Positions 54,177-63,765 of a stretch of 64,000 bases of DNA are shown piece by piece. The notes beneath the pieces are model-generated. The model did not search any database, had not been told where the DNA came from, and saw only the letters and a list, made by a program, of their open reading frames with translations. Every line of letters begins with the position of its first letter. Position 1 is the stretch's first letter. Source of the DNA: Desulfosarcina alkanivorans (GTDB taxonomy: Bacteria; Desulfobacterota; Desulfobacteria; Desulfobacterales; Desulfosarcinaceae); the NCBI RefSeq assembly GCF_009688945.1, contig NZ_AP021874.1, positions 5,146,001-5,210,000 of the forward strand, in the 5' to 3' direction. Position numbers and translations under genes: made by a program.

Positions 54177-55208
54177 TTACAACCGCCCCTCTTCCACGCC
54201 ATGACAGGCAACGATTACTTTGTTTTCAACGGTTCGTGCCCGGGGGGGGTCCTCGACACAGCGCTGGTTGGCGTGAATGCACCGGCCGTGGAACACGCAC
54301 CCGGTGGGCAGGTTGATGGGGGTGGGCACCTCGCCTTTGAGCCGGATGTGATCGCTTTTTTTTCGGCCCAGGCGGGGGATGGCGGAGAGCAGGGCCTGGG
54401 TGTAGGGGTGCCGGGGGGCTTCGAAAAGGGCCCTTGCCGGTGAGAGTTCGCACAGGGTGCCCAGGTACATCACGGCCACCCGGGTGCTGATGTGCTCCAC
54501 CACCGACAGGTCATGGGTGATGAACATGTAGGTGAGGCCCCGCTGGGCCTGGGCGTCCATGAGCAGGTTGAGGATCTGGGCCTGGATGGAAACGTCCAGG
54601 GCCGACACGGGCTCGTCGGCCACGATGAACTCGGGATCCACCATCAGGGCCCTGGCAATGCTGATGCGCTGCCGCTGGCCGCCGGAAAACTCGTGCGGGT
54701 AGCGGGTGGCCCACTTGGGGTCGACGCCCACCTGGGACATCACTTCCGCGACGCGTTCCTTCACCTGGTCCGACGAGATGGTCGGGTTGTGAAACACGAC
54801 CGGTTCTTCGAGTGTTTGCATCACGGTTTTGCGCGGATTGAGGGATGCATAAGGATCCTGGAAAATCATCTGCATCTTGCGGCGGAAGGGCAGCATTTGC
54901 TGGGCGTTTTTGTTGTCGATCCGTTCTCCGCCGTAGAGAATTTTCCCGCTGTTGGGCGGGTAGATGCCGATGGTGGTGCGGGCAAGGGTGGATTTGCCGC
55001 AGCCGCTTTCGCCCACCACGCTGAACGTCTCGCCGGGGGCGATGGTGAAACTCACCTCGTTGACGGCCTTGACGGTCGTTCGGCGGCGGGTGAGCTTGCC
55101 GTTTTCAAATCGAATCTGGTCCAGCAGGCCTCCGGAAATATCGAAGTGCTTGACCACCTTATCGAGGGTCAACAGCCCGTTATCGTCGCTTTTCATCTGT
55201 GTTGTCAT
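54177..55208 (-). CDS. dppF: Oligo/dipeptide ABC transporter ATP-binding protein (DppF/OppF)
   Basis: 343 residues. Walker A GESGCGKSTLART, signature SGGQRQRISIARAL, Walker B FIVADEPVSALDV. The C-terminal oligopeptide-transporter extension has GCVFHGRCIHANQRC, with Cys residues that bind a 4Fe-4S cluster in some members. Its start overlaps dppD by 4 bp. Last gene of the operon. Confidence 0.93.
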   Translation of the reverse strand: MTTQMKSDDNGLLTLDKVVKHFDISGGLLDQIRFENGKLTRRRTTVKAVNEVSFTIAPGETFSVVGESGCGKSTLARTTIGIYPPNSGKILYGGERIDNKNAQQMLPFRRKMQMIFQDPYASLNPRKTVMQTLEEPVVFHNPTISSDQVKERVAEVMSQVGVDPKWATRYPHEFSGGQRQRISIARALMVDPEFIVADEPVSALDVSIQAQILNLLMDAQAQRGLTYMFITHDLSVVEHISTRVAVMYLGTLCELSPARALFEAPRHPYTQALLSAIPRLGRKKSDHIRLKGEVPTPINLPTGCVFHGRCIHANQRCVEDPPRARTVENKVIVACHGVEEGRL

Positions 55209-56173
55209 TTGGTTACCATGTGGCAGGCCACTTTGCAGGCATCATCGCCGACGGCCTTCAAGGGCGGTTCCTGTTCCCGGCAGATCGTGTCGCAAAGACT
55301 GCACCGGGGATTGAAGGCGCAGCCGGGCGGGATGTCTGTCAGGGTTGGCATCATCCCCGGGATCTGGTTGAGTCGAGCGCCGGGCTGCAGGCTGCCGGGA
55401 AGGGCCTTGATCAACCCTTGCGTATAGGGATGTCGGGGGTTGCTGACCACCCGGTCCGTAGGGCCCGTTTCCACGATTTTGCCGGCGTACATGACCGCGA
55501 TTTTTTCGGTGACCTGGGAAACCACCCCCAGGTCGTGGGTAATGAGGATCAGACCCGTATGTTCGGATTCGCACAACTGCTGCAAAAGGTCCATGATCTC
55601 GGCCTGGATGGTAACGTCCAGGGCCGTGGTGGGTTCGTCGGCAATGATGATTTCCGGATCGGTGAGCAGGGCGATGGCAATCACGATGCGCTGGCGCATG
55701 CCGCCGGAAAATTCGTGAGGATACTGGGCCAGGCGTTTTTCGGGTGAGGGGATCTGCACCTTTTTCAGCTTTTCAAGGGCGATGGCCTCGGCTTCGGCCC
55801 GGGTGATGCCGCGGTGGGCCAGCAGGGTTTCGACCATCTGGGTGCCGATGGTCAGCACCGGATTGAGGGTCATCATGGGGTCCTGAAAGATCATGCTGAT
55901 CTGATTGCCCCGGATCTCGCGCATGGCCTCGTTGGAGAGCGTCGTCAGGTCCCGGCCGTTGAACATCACCTGGCCTCCGGAGATGAATCCCGGCTTGCTG
56001 ATCAGGTTGATGATGGCAAAACCGGTGACCGATTTACCGGCCCCGCTTTCGCCCACCAGCCCCATGCGTTCGCCGCGATCCAGCGCGAAGCTGATGCCGT
56101 TGATGGCGGTCAGATCCCCGAATCGCAGGGCGAATTTGACTTCAAGATTGTTGACTTCCAATAAGTGAGACAT
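55205..56173 (-). CDS. dppD: Oligo/dipeptide ABC transporter ATP-binding protein (DppD/OppD)
   Basis: 322 residues from the ATG at 56173 ([14 protein letters not shown]); an upstream TTG at 56194 is rejected. Walker [14 protein letters not shown], signature [14 protein letters not shown], Walker [13 protein letters not shown], and the C-terminal [14 protein letters not shown] region. It pairs with DppF. Tandem 7-bp repeats fill the gap to dppC upstream. Confidence 0.93.
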   Translation of the reverse strand: MSHLLEVNNLEVKFALRFGDLTAINGISFALDRGERMGLVGESGAGKSVTGFAIINLISKPGFISGGQVMFNGRDLTTLSNEAMREIRGNQISMIFQDPMMTLNPVLTIGTQMVETLLAHRGITRAEAEAIALEKLKKVQIPSPEKRLAQYPHEFSGGMRQRIVIAIALLTDPEIIIADEPTTALDVTIQAEIMDLLQQLCESEHTGLILITHDLGVVSQVTEKIAVMYAGKIVETGPTDRVVSNPRHPYTQGLIKALPGSLQPGARLNQIPGMMPTLTDIPPGCAFNPRCSLCDTICREQEPPLKAVGDDACKVACHMVTK

Positions 56174-56192
56174 AGATAAACCAAACAGTGTC

Positions 56193-56225
56193 AAGTGTTA
56201 AGTGTTAAGTTTAAAGTGTTAAGTT
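56193..56225. repeat. Tandem 7-bp repeat in the dppC-dppD gap
   Basis: Units AAGTGTT (56193-56199), AAGTGTT, AAGTTTA, AAGTGTT and a partial AAGTT (to 56225). CTTAACCCTTAACACCC nearby (about 56243-56260) is a loose inverted match, so the RNA could fold between the two cistrons. Confidence 0.6.
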
Positions 56226-56267
56226 GCGGTGTTCCTCTGTCTCTTAACCCTTAACACCCTTTTCCAT

Positions 56268-57188
56268 TTATCCTTTGTACAATTTGGGGTTCAATACATC
56301 CCGCAGCCAATCCCCCAGCAGGTTGATCACCAGCACAAAGACCACCAGCCAGATGCCCGGAAAGACCGTAATCCACCACGACCCGGAGAAAAAGAACTCC
56401 TGGCCGGCCCGGATCAGCGATCCCAGGGAGGGTCTGGTCACCGGCATGCCCAGGCCCAGAAAAGAGAGCGCCGCCTCGCTCATCACCGCATTGGCCACCT
56501 GAATGGTGGAAATGACCATGACCGAGGTCAGGGAGTTGGGCAGGATATGGCGGAAAATAATGGTCCAGGTGGGCAGGCCGATGACCCGGGCGGCCTCCAC
56601 ATACTCCTTGTTTTTCTCACCTATGACCGAGGCACGGATGGTCCGGGCGAACATGGGCCAATTGGACAGGCCGATGATGACGATCAGCAGGGGCACGGCC
56701 AGGCGCTCAAAACTGCCCAGGCCGAAGGCCACCTGGAAGATGGCCGACATTAAAATGGCCACCATCAGGTAGGGGAAGGAGAACTGGATGTCGGCCAGTC
56801 GCATGAGGACGGCATCCATTTTCCCGCCCATGTAACCGGCAAACAGGCCCACGATCACCCCGATGATGCCCTGCAGGGCCACGGCGCCCAGGCCGATGAC
56901 GATGGAGGTCCGCAGTCCATACAGCATGGTGGAGAGCATATCCCGGCCCTGGTTGTCCGTTCCCAGGAGGAATTCGCTGCTCCCCTCCTCCATCCAGACC
57001 GGGGGGATCTCCGAATTCATGATGTCTATATTGACAGCGTCATAGGGGTCCATGGGGGCCACCCACGGCGCTGTTACGGCCAACAACAGGAATATCGTCA
57101 GGACAATAAAGGAGAAGATCGCCACCTTGTCCCGCTTGAAACTGTAGAGGAAATACGACGCTTTGAATTTCTGGAATTTTGTTCTCAT
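56268..57188 (-). CDS. dppC: Oligo/dipeptide ABC transporter permease (DppC/OppC)
   Basis: 306 residues. N-terminal OppC-type helix (DKVAIFSFIVLTIFLLLAV), then the periplasmic segment with LLGTDNQGRDMLSTMLYG, and the permease core with coupling loop EAARVIGLPTWTIIFRHILP. Forms the channel with DppB. The start overlaps the dppB stop by 4 bp. Confidence 0.94.
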   Translation of the reverse strand: MRTKFQKFKASYFLYSFKRDKVAIFSFIVLTIFLLLAVTAPWVAPMDPYDAVNIDIMNSEIPPVWMEEGSSEFLLGTDNQGRDMLSTMLYGLRTSIVIGLGAVALQGIIGVIVGLFAGYMGGKMDAVLMRLADIQFSFPYLMVAILMSAIFQVAFGLGSFERLAVPLLIVIIGLSNWPMFARTIRASVIGEKNKEYVEAARVIGLPTWTIIFRHILPNSLTSVMVISTIQVANAVMSEAALSFLGLGMPVTRPSLGSLIRAGQEFFFSGSWWITVFPGIWLVVFVLVINLLGDWLRDVLNPKLYKG

Positions 57189-58171
57189 TTTGTACCGGCG
57201 ATTCTTACGGTGGGATTGATAAAGCCGTAAAGGATGTCAACAATCGTATTTACAAATGTGAAGATGGTGGCCACCACCACGAGATAGGCAATCAGCAAAG
57301 AGATGTCGGCACGGTGGACGGCCTCCAGAAACATGAATCCCATGCCTGGCCACTGGAATACCAACTCCGTGAGCAGGGTAAAGGCGAACATGATACCGAT
57401 CTGCACACCGAAGACCGTGATCACCGGCAGCAGCGTGTTTTTAAAGGCATGCACCATCCACACCCTGGCCGGCGACAGGCCCTTGGCCCAGGCGTATTTA
57501 ATGTATTCGGTTTCCAGCACCTCCATCATTTCGGACCGGATCAGGCGGATGAACAGCGGCAGCATGAGGGTGGACAACGATACACAGGGCAGAATCAGAT
57601 GCATCAGGCCGTCTATGGTGAGCATCCCGGTCTCCCACCAGCCCAGGCCGAAGAGGTCCACGGTCTCTCCCCTGCCATAGGATGGCAGGATCTGCCATTG
57701 GATGGCAAAGAGAAAGATCAGCAGGATGGCCGTCAAAAACACCGGCATGGAGACCCCCAGGGTGGAAAAACTCATGGTAAAGCGGGAGAGGATGCTTTTG
57801 GGCCGCAGGGCGCAATAGACCCCCAGGGGCAGAGAGACAACGATGATAATCAGGGCGGTACCGAAAACCAGTTCAATGGTGGCCGGCGCATGCCCGAGAA
57901 TGACTTCCAGGTTGGGTTTGTTGTACAGGAAAGAGCGCCCCAGATCCCCTTTGGTGACGGCGTTTTTCACAAACCGGAAATACTGGATGAAAAAGGGGTC
58001 ATTGAGCCCCATCTGTTCAGCGATCTCGGCCCGCTCCGCAGGGGTTACCCGCTCACCCACCAGGTCTCTGACCGGATCCCCGATCTGATCCTTGATGGAA
58101 AAGCCCACCAGGCTGATGATCAGCATGACAAAGATGGCCTGGACCAGTCTGCGTACGATAAATACAACCAT
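57185..58171 (-). CDS. dppB: Oligo/dipeptide ABC transporter permease (DppB/OppB)
   Basis: 328 residues, six helices. VVFIVRRLVQAIFVMLIISL is the typical DppB N-terminus; the coupling loop reads EYIKYAWAKGLSPARVWMVH. It lies 87 bp after the binding-protein gene, with a hairpin between. Confidence 0.94.
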   Translation of the reverse strand: MVVFIVRRLVQAIFVMLIISLVGFSIKDQIGDPVRDLVGERVTPAERAEIAEQMGLNDPFFIQYFRFVKNAVTKGDLGRSFLYNKPNLEVILGHAPATIELVFGTALIIIVVSLPLGVYCALRPKSILSRFTMSFSTLGVSMPVFLTAILLIFLFAIQWQILPSYGRGETVDLFGLGWWETGMLTIDGLMHLILPCVSLSTLMLPLFIRLIRSEMMEVLETEYIKYAWAKGLSPARVWMVHAFKNTLLPVITVFGVQIGIMFAFTLLTELVFQWPGMGFMFLEAVHRADISLLIAYLVVVATIFTFVNTIVDILYGFINPTVRIAGTK

Positions 58172-58196
58172 TTGTATTTACATTTCTTTTATGAAT

Positions 58197-58226
58197 CGTC
58201 CCCCGAGCCGTGGGGCCCGGGGGACG
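58197..58226 (-). terminator. Intercistronic hairpin between dppA and dppB
   Basis: CGTCCCCCGAGCC (58197-58209) pairs with GGCCCGGGGGACG (58214-58226) with one mismatch around GTGG. No T run. Like the hairpin after livK, it likely protects or attenuates so that binding protein exceeds permease. Confidence 0.65.
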
Positions 58227-58258
58227 ATGGTTGGATGAATGCCAAACGATACAACCCC

Positions 58259-59809
58259 CTACTTGATGACCAGGTCTCCAAAGTAGGGGAAGTTCATGGA
58301 GTTGAGGATCGGCTTGATCATCAAATTCTGCTTGGCGCCATAGGCGTGGTTTTGCCAGTGAAACGGCACGAAGGCCGCATCGTCATAGAGGATCTGCTCA
58401 ACTTCCTGGAGAATTTTGGCGCGCTTGGCCAGGTCTGTCTCGGACTGGGCGGCAATCACCAGTTCATCCACATCGGGGTTGCAGTAGCCGGAGTTGTACT
58501 GGCCGTATCCGGTCTCTTTGTTTTCGCACATCATGAGGAATTCAGAGAAGTTGCCGGAGTCTTCGGTGTCGGAGTGCCAGCCGATCATCATCATGTCGGC
58601 TGCCCGGGCGTCGAACTCGTTCCAGTACTGGGCCTTGGGCATGGTCTTCAGGTTGACCTTGATACCGATCTTGCCCAGCATCTGGGCGGTGGCTTCGGCG
58701 ATTTTGGCGTCGTTGACGTAGCGGTTGTTGGGGGCCATCATGGTTATCTCGAAGCCGTTGGCAAAACCGGCCTCTTTCATGAGGGCTTTGGCTTTTTTAA
58801 GGTCGTACCTGGGTACCAGGCTCTCTTTGTAACCGGCGTAGCCCTTGGGGCCCTGCTGGGCGGCGAGGGTCGCCTTGTTCTTCATGATCTTTTTGACGAT
58901 GCCGGCGTTGTTGACCGCGTGGACAATGGCCTGGCGTACCTTTTTCACCCGGAATTCGGGACGGCGCTTCTGGTTCATCTGGAAGGTAATGATGCGGCCG
59001 CCGTTGATCATAACCAGTTTGAGTTTGTTGTCTTTTTCAATGCGGTCGAAATCCTGGGGGGGAACCGGAGAGATAAAATCCACGTCGCCGGAAAGCAGGG
59101 CGGCCACTCGGGTGGCGTTCTCCTTGATGGGGGTCAGGATGAACTTGGTGACATTGCCCGGCGACTGGGTATCCCAGTAGTCCTTGTTTCTTTCCATCTC
59201 AAGAACCACATTGTGTGCTCTTTTGGTCACGATGAAGGGACCGGTGCCGGAGGCGTTGTTCAGGGCAAACGATTCCCCGATTTTGAGGATCATGTCCTTG
59301 GGCTGACCGTTCTTATCGGTGCCGGTGTAGAACTTGGAATCCATGGCAAAGAAGTAGGTGGCCATGTTCAGGACCAGGGGGTAGGGTTTTTTGGTTTTGA
59401 CGTCGACGGTATAGTCGTCAACGATGTAGCAACCGTCGAAGGGCTCCAGCAGGCCTTTGAAGTCGGCCGATTTTCTCATGCGGTCAAAGGACCATTTGAC
59501 GTCCTTGGCGGTAAAGGGATTGCCACTGTGGAAGCGCACCCCTTCGCGCAGGTAAAAGCGCATGGTCAGGTCGTCGAGACGCTCCCAGCGGGAGGCCAGA
59601 CGAGGCTCGAAGGTCATCTCCTGGGTCCAGCGGACCAGGGGATCGAATACCCAGTGGGAAAGCTGCAGCATACCACCGGACAGCTGAACCTGGGGGTCCA
59701 GGGATACCGGATCAGCGTCCAGGCCCACCTTTAGGGTGACGGCATTGGCAGCGGTGCCAAATCCGATAAACACGGCAAGGGTCAAGATTACTGCAAGACA
59801 TTTTTTCAT
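58259..59809 (-). CDS. dppA: Peptide ABC transporter substrate-binding protein (DppA-like)
   Basis: 516 residues from the ATG at 59809, preceded by AGGAGGAGTGAA. Signal peptide MKKCLAVILTLAVFIGFG with cleavage after ANA. SBP family 5: VTLKVGLDADPVSLDPQVQL, then FYLREGVRFHSGNPFTAKDV and the cleft segments ASGTGPFIVTK. It binds peptides or similar ligands in the periplasm and delivers them to DppBCDF. First gene of the operon. Confidence 0.93.
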   Translation of the reverse strand: MKKCLAVILTLAVFIGFGTAANAVTLKVGLDADPVSLDPQVQLSGGMLQLSHWVFDPLVRWTQEMTFEPRLASRWERLDDLTMRFYLREGVRFHSGNPFTAKDVKWSFDRMRKSADFKGLLEPFDGCYIVDDYTVDVKTKKPYPLVLNMATYFFAMDSKFYTGTDKNGQPKDMILKIGESFALNNASGTGPFIVTKRAHNVVLEMERNKDYWDTQSPGNVTKFILTPIKENATRVAALLSGDVDFISPVPPQDFDRIEKDNKLKLVMINGGRIITFQMNQKRRPEFRVKKVRQAIVHAVNNAGIVKKIMKNKATLAAQQGPKGYAGYKESLVPRYDLKKAKALMKEAGFANGFEITMMAPNNRYVNDAKIAEATAQMLGKIGIKVNLKTMPKAQYWNEFDARAADMMMIGWHSDTEDSGNFSEFLMMCENKETGYGQYNSGYCNPDVDELVIAAQSETDLAKRAKILQEVEQILYDDAAFVPFHWQNHAYGAKQNLMIKPILNSMNFPYFGDLVIK

Positions 59810-60103
59810 TTCACTCCTCCTCCTGGTTGTGTGATGTTGAAAACGGCAACGTTGACGGTTCCGTATACAGTCCGACCCGCCTGAGGCCAATCTATATAGC
59901 GTTTCCATTCATTCCTCATCACGGGGAACTAGGGTCACTATGCCTCATTTCCGGTGGATTCGTAAACCTCGATCTCGGACCGGCTGCGAAATCGTCCATG
60001 TTGCGATGTTTCATGGGTTCCTGAACGCGGCAACCGGGTGCCTCCACCGGTTGCCGCTTCACCTGCACGGTCATTGCAATTGCATCCGGCCGGACGTCGA
60101 CGT
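59810..60103. other. Leader region of the dpp operon
   Basis: 294 bp with no gene. It separates the dpp operon from the HTH regulator gene on the same strand; I see no strong promoter hexamers. Confidence 0.4.
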
Positions 60104-61147
60104 TCAGATGGATCCGGGCCGATGGACGCCTTCCATTGCCACCGGGCCGGCAAGGTCCGGCCGTTCCATGAACGATTCAAACTTCCGGTCACAGCCGTAG
60201 GGGGCGAACAGATTTTTGAAATAACCAATCAGGTTCTGTGGATAATTTTGTTCCAGCTGCGGATCAATGGCGCTGCGGCACAGCCTGGTTTCATTTCTGA
60301 AGAGCTCGATCATGGACGATGAATCCGAGGTGAATCCCTGCAGGTTGATCTGTTGGCTGGAGGCACCGTAATCATGCTTTTTTTTGCCGAAGAAGAACAC
60401 CTTCGGATCCTCGCGGTCGTCGCCCTGGATCATGTAGTCGAACCAGGGGCAGCGCTCCATGATCCACGTCCGATGCTGGTCGGGGGTGGCCCGGATGGCC
60501 GCCGCCGCATTGGCGAAAAATCGCAGCACCAGTTCCTGTTGCCCCCCCTTGCCGGCAGCCATCGCTTTTTTTACGTAGTCCTCCAGACAATCGCGGCAAA
60601 TAAAGGTTTCGAAACGGGCGCCCGCATCGCAGCTTTTTTTAAAAATAGCTTTGCGCTCCCTGAAAAGGGCCCGGGTAAAGGCCCGGTGGAAATTCTTGTC
60701 CGGCGGATCAGCCGGGTCGGCTCCGGGTTTGTATCCCAGATAGAATTCGTCGGGCATGAACAGAACCGACGGCGCTTCTTTCACCAGAATCTTGGTGCCG
60801 CCCATGCGCTCCATGGGGGACAGCAGCAGCTTGACGTGGATGTCGTCATAGAGCGACAAGGTGTTTCCCTGGATTTTCCGTTTTCGGTTGTTCTCCAGTA
60901 TTTCCGGAATATCCGGCTCATCCAGCGCCTGGTAATCGTATCCGGCCAGCACCGTGTTGATTTCATCAATGGAGTGGTTCAGGGCCAGCATGATGGAGGC
61001 GATTTTGTCCTTGCCCGGCCGGTTGATATGGTCGTTCACCAACTTGGTCAGGTAGGTGTGGGAGATGCCGGAGCTCTTGCTGATGGTGTTCAGCTTCAGC
61101 CCGCTGCGTTCAATGATGCGGCGGATGATGTTTTCAAAAATGCGCAT
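60104..61147 (-). CDS. HTH-type regulator with long C-terminal domain
   Basis: 347 residues. An N-terminal XRE-like helix-turn-helix (LKLNTISKSSGISHTYLTKL, about residues 17-36) is followed by about 280 residues of unknown domain with Cys pairs (FETFICRDCLEDY). Located just upstream of dppABCDF on the same strand, it may control that operon; this is inference from position. Two direct repeats lie upstream of its start. The start lacks a strong ribosome site. Confidence 0.75.
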   Translation of the reverse strand: MRIFENIIRRIIERSGLKLNTISKSSGISHTYLTKLVNDHINRPGKDKIASIMLALNHSIDEINTVLAGYDYQALDEPDIPEILENNRKRKIQGNTLSLYDDIHVKLLLSPMERMGGTKILVKEAPSVLFMPDEFYLGYKPGADPADPPDKNFHRAFTRALFRERKAIFKKSCDAGARFETFICRDCLEDYVKKAMAAGKGGQQELVLRFFANAAAAIRATPDQHRTWIMERCPWFDYMIQGDDREDPKVFFFGKKKHDYGASSQQINLQGFTSDSSSMIELFRNETRLCRSAIDPQLEQNYPQNLIGYFKNLFAPYGCDRKFESFMERPDLAGPVAMEGVHRPGSI

Positions 61148-61209
61148 GCGCGATGTGGGGGCTGACGGTTTGCCGTACGTTAATTAATGGTGAGACGGCT
61201 ATAGCTAAA

Positions 61210-61229
61210 TTGCAATAAAGTTGCAATAA
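61210..61229. promoter_or_regulatory. Direct repeat upstream of the HTH regulator
   Basis: TTGCAATAA occurs at 61210-61218 and again at 61221-61229, an 11-bp period (one helical turn). It lies about 65 bp upstream of the regulator start codon and suits autoregulation. Confidence 0.45.
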
Positions 61230-61495
61230 GATTTTTAATTCGAGTTGGAATATTAATGAAACAATGGTGTGAAAATAAAATTATCATTTTTTGGTGAGGG
61301 CATGCCATCGTTGGTGGGCGGCTCCCGGCGACCCGGATCGCTGCCCGGGACCAGGAACGCCCGGCAATCGTTATCGTCGAATCAAAAAAAACTAAAGTCC
61401 GGGCCGGAAGGTGCCGATGCTGGTTTTACAGCGGCACATCGGGGGATTGTCGCTGGAAAGAAAACTCCTCTTCTTTCATCCAACTCCTTCTGCCT
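61230..61495. other. Spacer without a recognised gene
   Basis: About 270 bp. AT-rich near the regulator's promoter, otherwise plain. Chance ORFs only. Confidence 0.4.
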
Positions 61496-61521
61496 GCGGG
61501 GCGGTCATTCGACCGCCCCGC
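61496..61521. terminator. Hairpin at the 3' end of the 114-residue gene
   Basis: GCGGGGCGGTC (61496-61506) pairs perfectly with GACCGCCCCGC (61511-61521), loop ATTC. It begins 5 bp after the stop codon on the minus strand. No T run follows, so it may only stabilise the transcript. Confidence 0.55.
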
Positions 61522-61525
61522 ATCT

Positions 61526-61870
61526 TTACAGGTCCCCTTTTGTCCGTATCAAGGTGTAAAGCAGTTCCAGGCGGTTGCTCCGATAGCCCGGTTTTTTGTC
61601 GATGATGACCTTCCAGGACGAGTGTTCCTCCAGTTTCCACATCATTTCATGTATTTTTGCCAGAACGCCATCAGTCTCGCCTGCCCTGGCGTTGATCGAT
61701 TCCGATTCCTGGAATGAAACGTCGTCGTTTTCATTGGTTCCGGGCCCCAGCCCAACGAGCACGGAGCCCTCTCCGATATCCACCAGCGCGCGGTTGATGG
61801 CGGCTGACAGCCTGGGGGCAACGGGTGACAATTCCATGTGGATCAGTTTGGCCAATTCATAAGGGGTCAT
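61526..61870 (-). CDS. Conserved-looking hypothetical protein
   Basis: 114 residues, soluble, opening MTPYELAKLIHMELSPVAPR, with a ribosome site CAGGAGCG. The middle is acidic (NENDDVSFQESES). No recognised domain. It follows the HDOD gene by 43 bp on the same strand and is probably co-transcribed with it. Confidence 0.6.
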   Translation of the reverse strand: MTPYELAKLIHMELSPVAPRLSAAINRALVDIGEGSVLVGLGPGTNENDDVSFQESESINARAGETDGVLAKIHEMMWKLEEHSSWKVIIDKKPGYRSNRLELLYTLIRTKGDL

Positions 61871-61913
61871 CGTTCAAGTCGCTCCTGTATTTTAATTTCA
61901 ACCGGCCCGCCCT

Positions 61914-62762
61914 TCAGAGAACTGCCAGCAGGCCGTAAATATTCTCCTTGCGGGAAAAAAAATCGGACATGATCCGGTTTGCCGCCGCCTCTGACATGCC
62001 GAGTTGGTCGCAGATCCGATCATAGTGGGCGTAATGTCCACAAAAAAGGTCTCCGTTGATGCCGGACATGGAACACATGCTGTCGGCCAGATAGACCATC
62101 GCGGCTGCCTCGGGAATATCGTCCACCCCATCGGTTAGATGGTGATTTTGGATCGTGCCGACCAGCGCCCGGCTGAAGTTCCAGTTGCCGGCAATTCGGC
62201 CGCCCAGATGCGCATGATCGATACCCAGTGCCAGGCGCTCGGCTTCGACCAGGCTCAGGCCCTCGGCCGCCATGGCCCTTCGGATGGTCGGCATGGCCTC
62301 ACCCGTGTGCCGATCCAGTACGATAACGCCGATATCTTTTAACAGGGCCGCCGTGAAAACGATGTGTTTTTCCGAAACCCCGACTTTTTCGGCGATGGCC
62401 CTGGCCATGAGTGCGCAGGAGACGGATTGTTTCCACAGTCGGCCCGTTTCGAGTCCGTAACCCTTTTGGGCTGCTTTGAGCGGTTTGGTCACGCTGTTGA
62501 GCAGCACCATTTCAACCACCCGTTTGAGCCCCAGCAGAACCACCGCATCATGAACCGAGTCCACTTTTTTTTTGAACCCGAAAGCGGCTGAGTTGGCCAG
62601 TTTCAGAAGGTTGGCGGTCACCACGGGTTCGTAAAGAATCAACTCCGTGATCTCCGAGACAGGGACTTCCGGGTCGTCGGCCAGATCCATCAGCTGGTGA
62701 ATCACCTGGGGTACCGGCTCGATCCGTTCGCTTTCTTTCAGTAACAGATCCAGTGACAGCAT
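61914..62762 (-). CDS. HDOD-domain protein
   Basis: 282 residues. ELILYEPVVTANLLKLANSA, VDSVHDAVVLLGLKRVVEMV and SCALMARAIAEKVG are the HDOD pattern. The HD residues are changed (AALLKDIGVIVLD), as is normal for this non-catalytic relative of HD phosphohydrolases. HDOD proteins act in signalling, often with c-di-GMP or chemotaxis modules. Ribosome site AAAGGAAAG precedes the ATG. Confidence 0.88.
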   Translation of the reverse strand: MLSLDLLLKESERIEPVPQVIHQLMDLADDPEVPVSEITELILYEPVVTANLLKLANSAAFGFKKKVDSVHDAVVLLGLKRVVEMVLLNSVTKPLKAAQKGYGLETGRLWKQSVSCALMARAIAEKVGVSEKHIVFTAALLKDIGVIVLDRHTGEAMPTIRRAMAAEGLSLVEAERLALGIDHAHLGGRIAGNWNFSRALVGTIQNHHLTDGVDDIPEAAAMVYLADSMCSMSGINGDLFCGHYAHYDRICDQLGMSEAAANRIMSDFFSRKENIYGLLAVL

Positions 62763-63186
62763 GCCGTCTTTCCTTTTTTTTACCTCTACCCTTTTTCGAT
62801 CATCAGTTCAACCTCAGTCCATGGCGGTGACCCGTATTCGACGACGCTTCCCGCAATGAGCCGGCCTGTCCTCCCGGACCTCAAGGGGTAAAAGGCCCTC
62901 GGCCAGTGATAGAATGACACTCCTAAATCCTCCCCATCCGATTGCAGTTGAAACATGCATCGAAGCCCTTACCCTATTGCTATATCTTCATTTCTTTTCA
63001 TTTCGTGGTGTGCGCGAAGCGGACGCATCACACGAAAGCAGCCATTAACGTGTGGCGTCCCGGCTTCAGCTTTTCACGTAAACCCAAAAACTGAGGTTGG
63101 CGGCAGACGCGGCGAAGCAGGGAAACCGACCCGGAATGATTACGCGTCGAGGGAAGGTGCGGATTCGAAACAAAGGGGGGGCGTGC
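62763..63186. other. Spacer without a recognised gene
   Basis: 424 bp. An 80-codon plus-strand ORF (62955-63197) has no family resemblance or ribosome site and is not called. Confidence 0.4.
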
Positions 63187-63465
63187 ATGATCGATGATAC
63201 ACCTTATCTCATTGTGGACAATCAGAAACTTGTACCCGTCAACCGCAGATCGGGAATCAGCCGGACATCTGCCGACTTTTCAAATCCGGCGGATCTGCCA
63301 TTCGGTGTGGTCGATCGGGTCACGATCTCAAGGGAGGGGCTGGAAAAAATCAGGCGGCAGCGAACCCTTTTCGAAGCCGAGCCGTCCCCGTTGTCGCCCG
63401 CATCCGGGAAAACGTCAGCTGCCGGGATTTCCCTTCCGGCAGAGGCGAGGAGACCGCGTGGCTGA
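63187..63465 (+). CDS. Hypothetical protein
   Basis: 92 residues from an ATG preceded by AAAGGGGGGGCG. N-terminal DDTPYLIVDNQKLVPVNRRS, central LPFGVVDRVTISREGLEKIR and a Pro/Ser-rich tail. The VDRVTISREG phrase recalls short motifs near the ends of several small deltaproteobacterial proteins, but I cannot assign a family. No signal peptide. Confidence 0.55.
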   Translation: MIDDTPYLIVDNQKLVPVNRRSGISRTSADFSNPADLPFGVVDRVTISREGLEKIRRQRTLFEAEPSPLSPASGKTSAAGISLPAEARRPRG

Positions 63466-63752
63466 CCCATATGGCCCTGCCGCCGGGATACGACTGGCCC
63501 CGATGTCCCGGCCCATGGAGGCACCCCCGGGCAATGTCCGCCCCGTGGACTTCCTTCGCGCCCCGGTTCTTTTTCCAAAGTGTAAAAAGAGCTGACATCG
63601 GGCCCATGGTTCAGCGGGGGCCTCGCTCCTTGAAAGCACAAAAAAACACACAAAACCGGATAGATATATTCATTCTTATCCTTGGCACAGCCATTGCGAT
63701 TCGCTTGGTAATGACCGTTGGTGGCAGCACATTCATTTATATGTGAACAGAT
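63466..63752. other. Spacer upstream of the kinase-like gene
   Basis: 287 bp with no gene. The AT-rich part (63630-63740) probably holds the promoter of the following gene. Confidence 0.4.
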
Positions 63753-63765
63753 AAAGGAGGTCGCC

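Noticed and set aside
57179-59734. 851-codon ORF on the plus strand
   Set aside because: Antisense to dppA, dppB and dppC, Gly/His/Asp-rich, no ribosome site.
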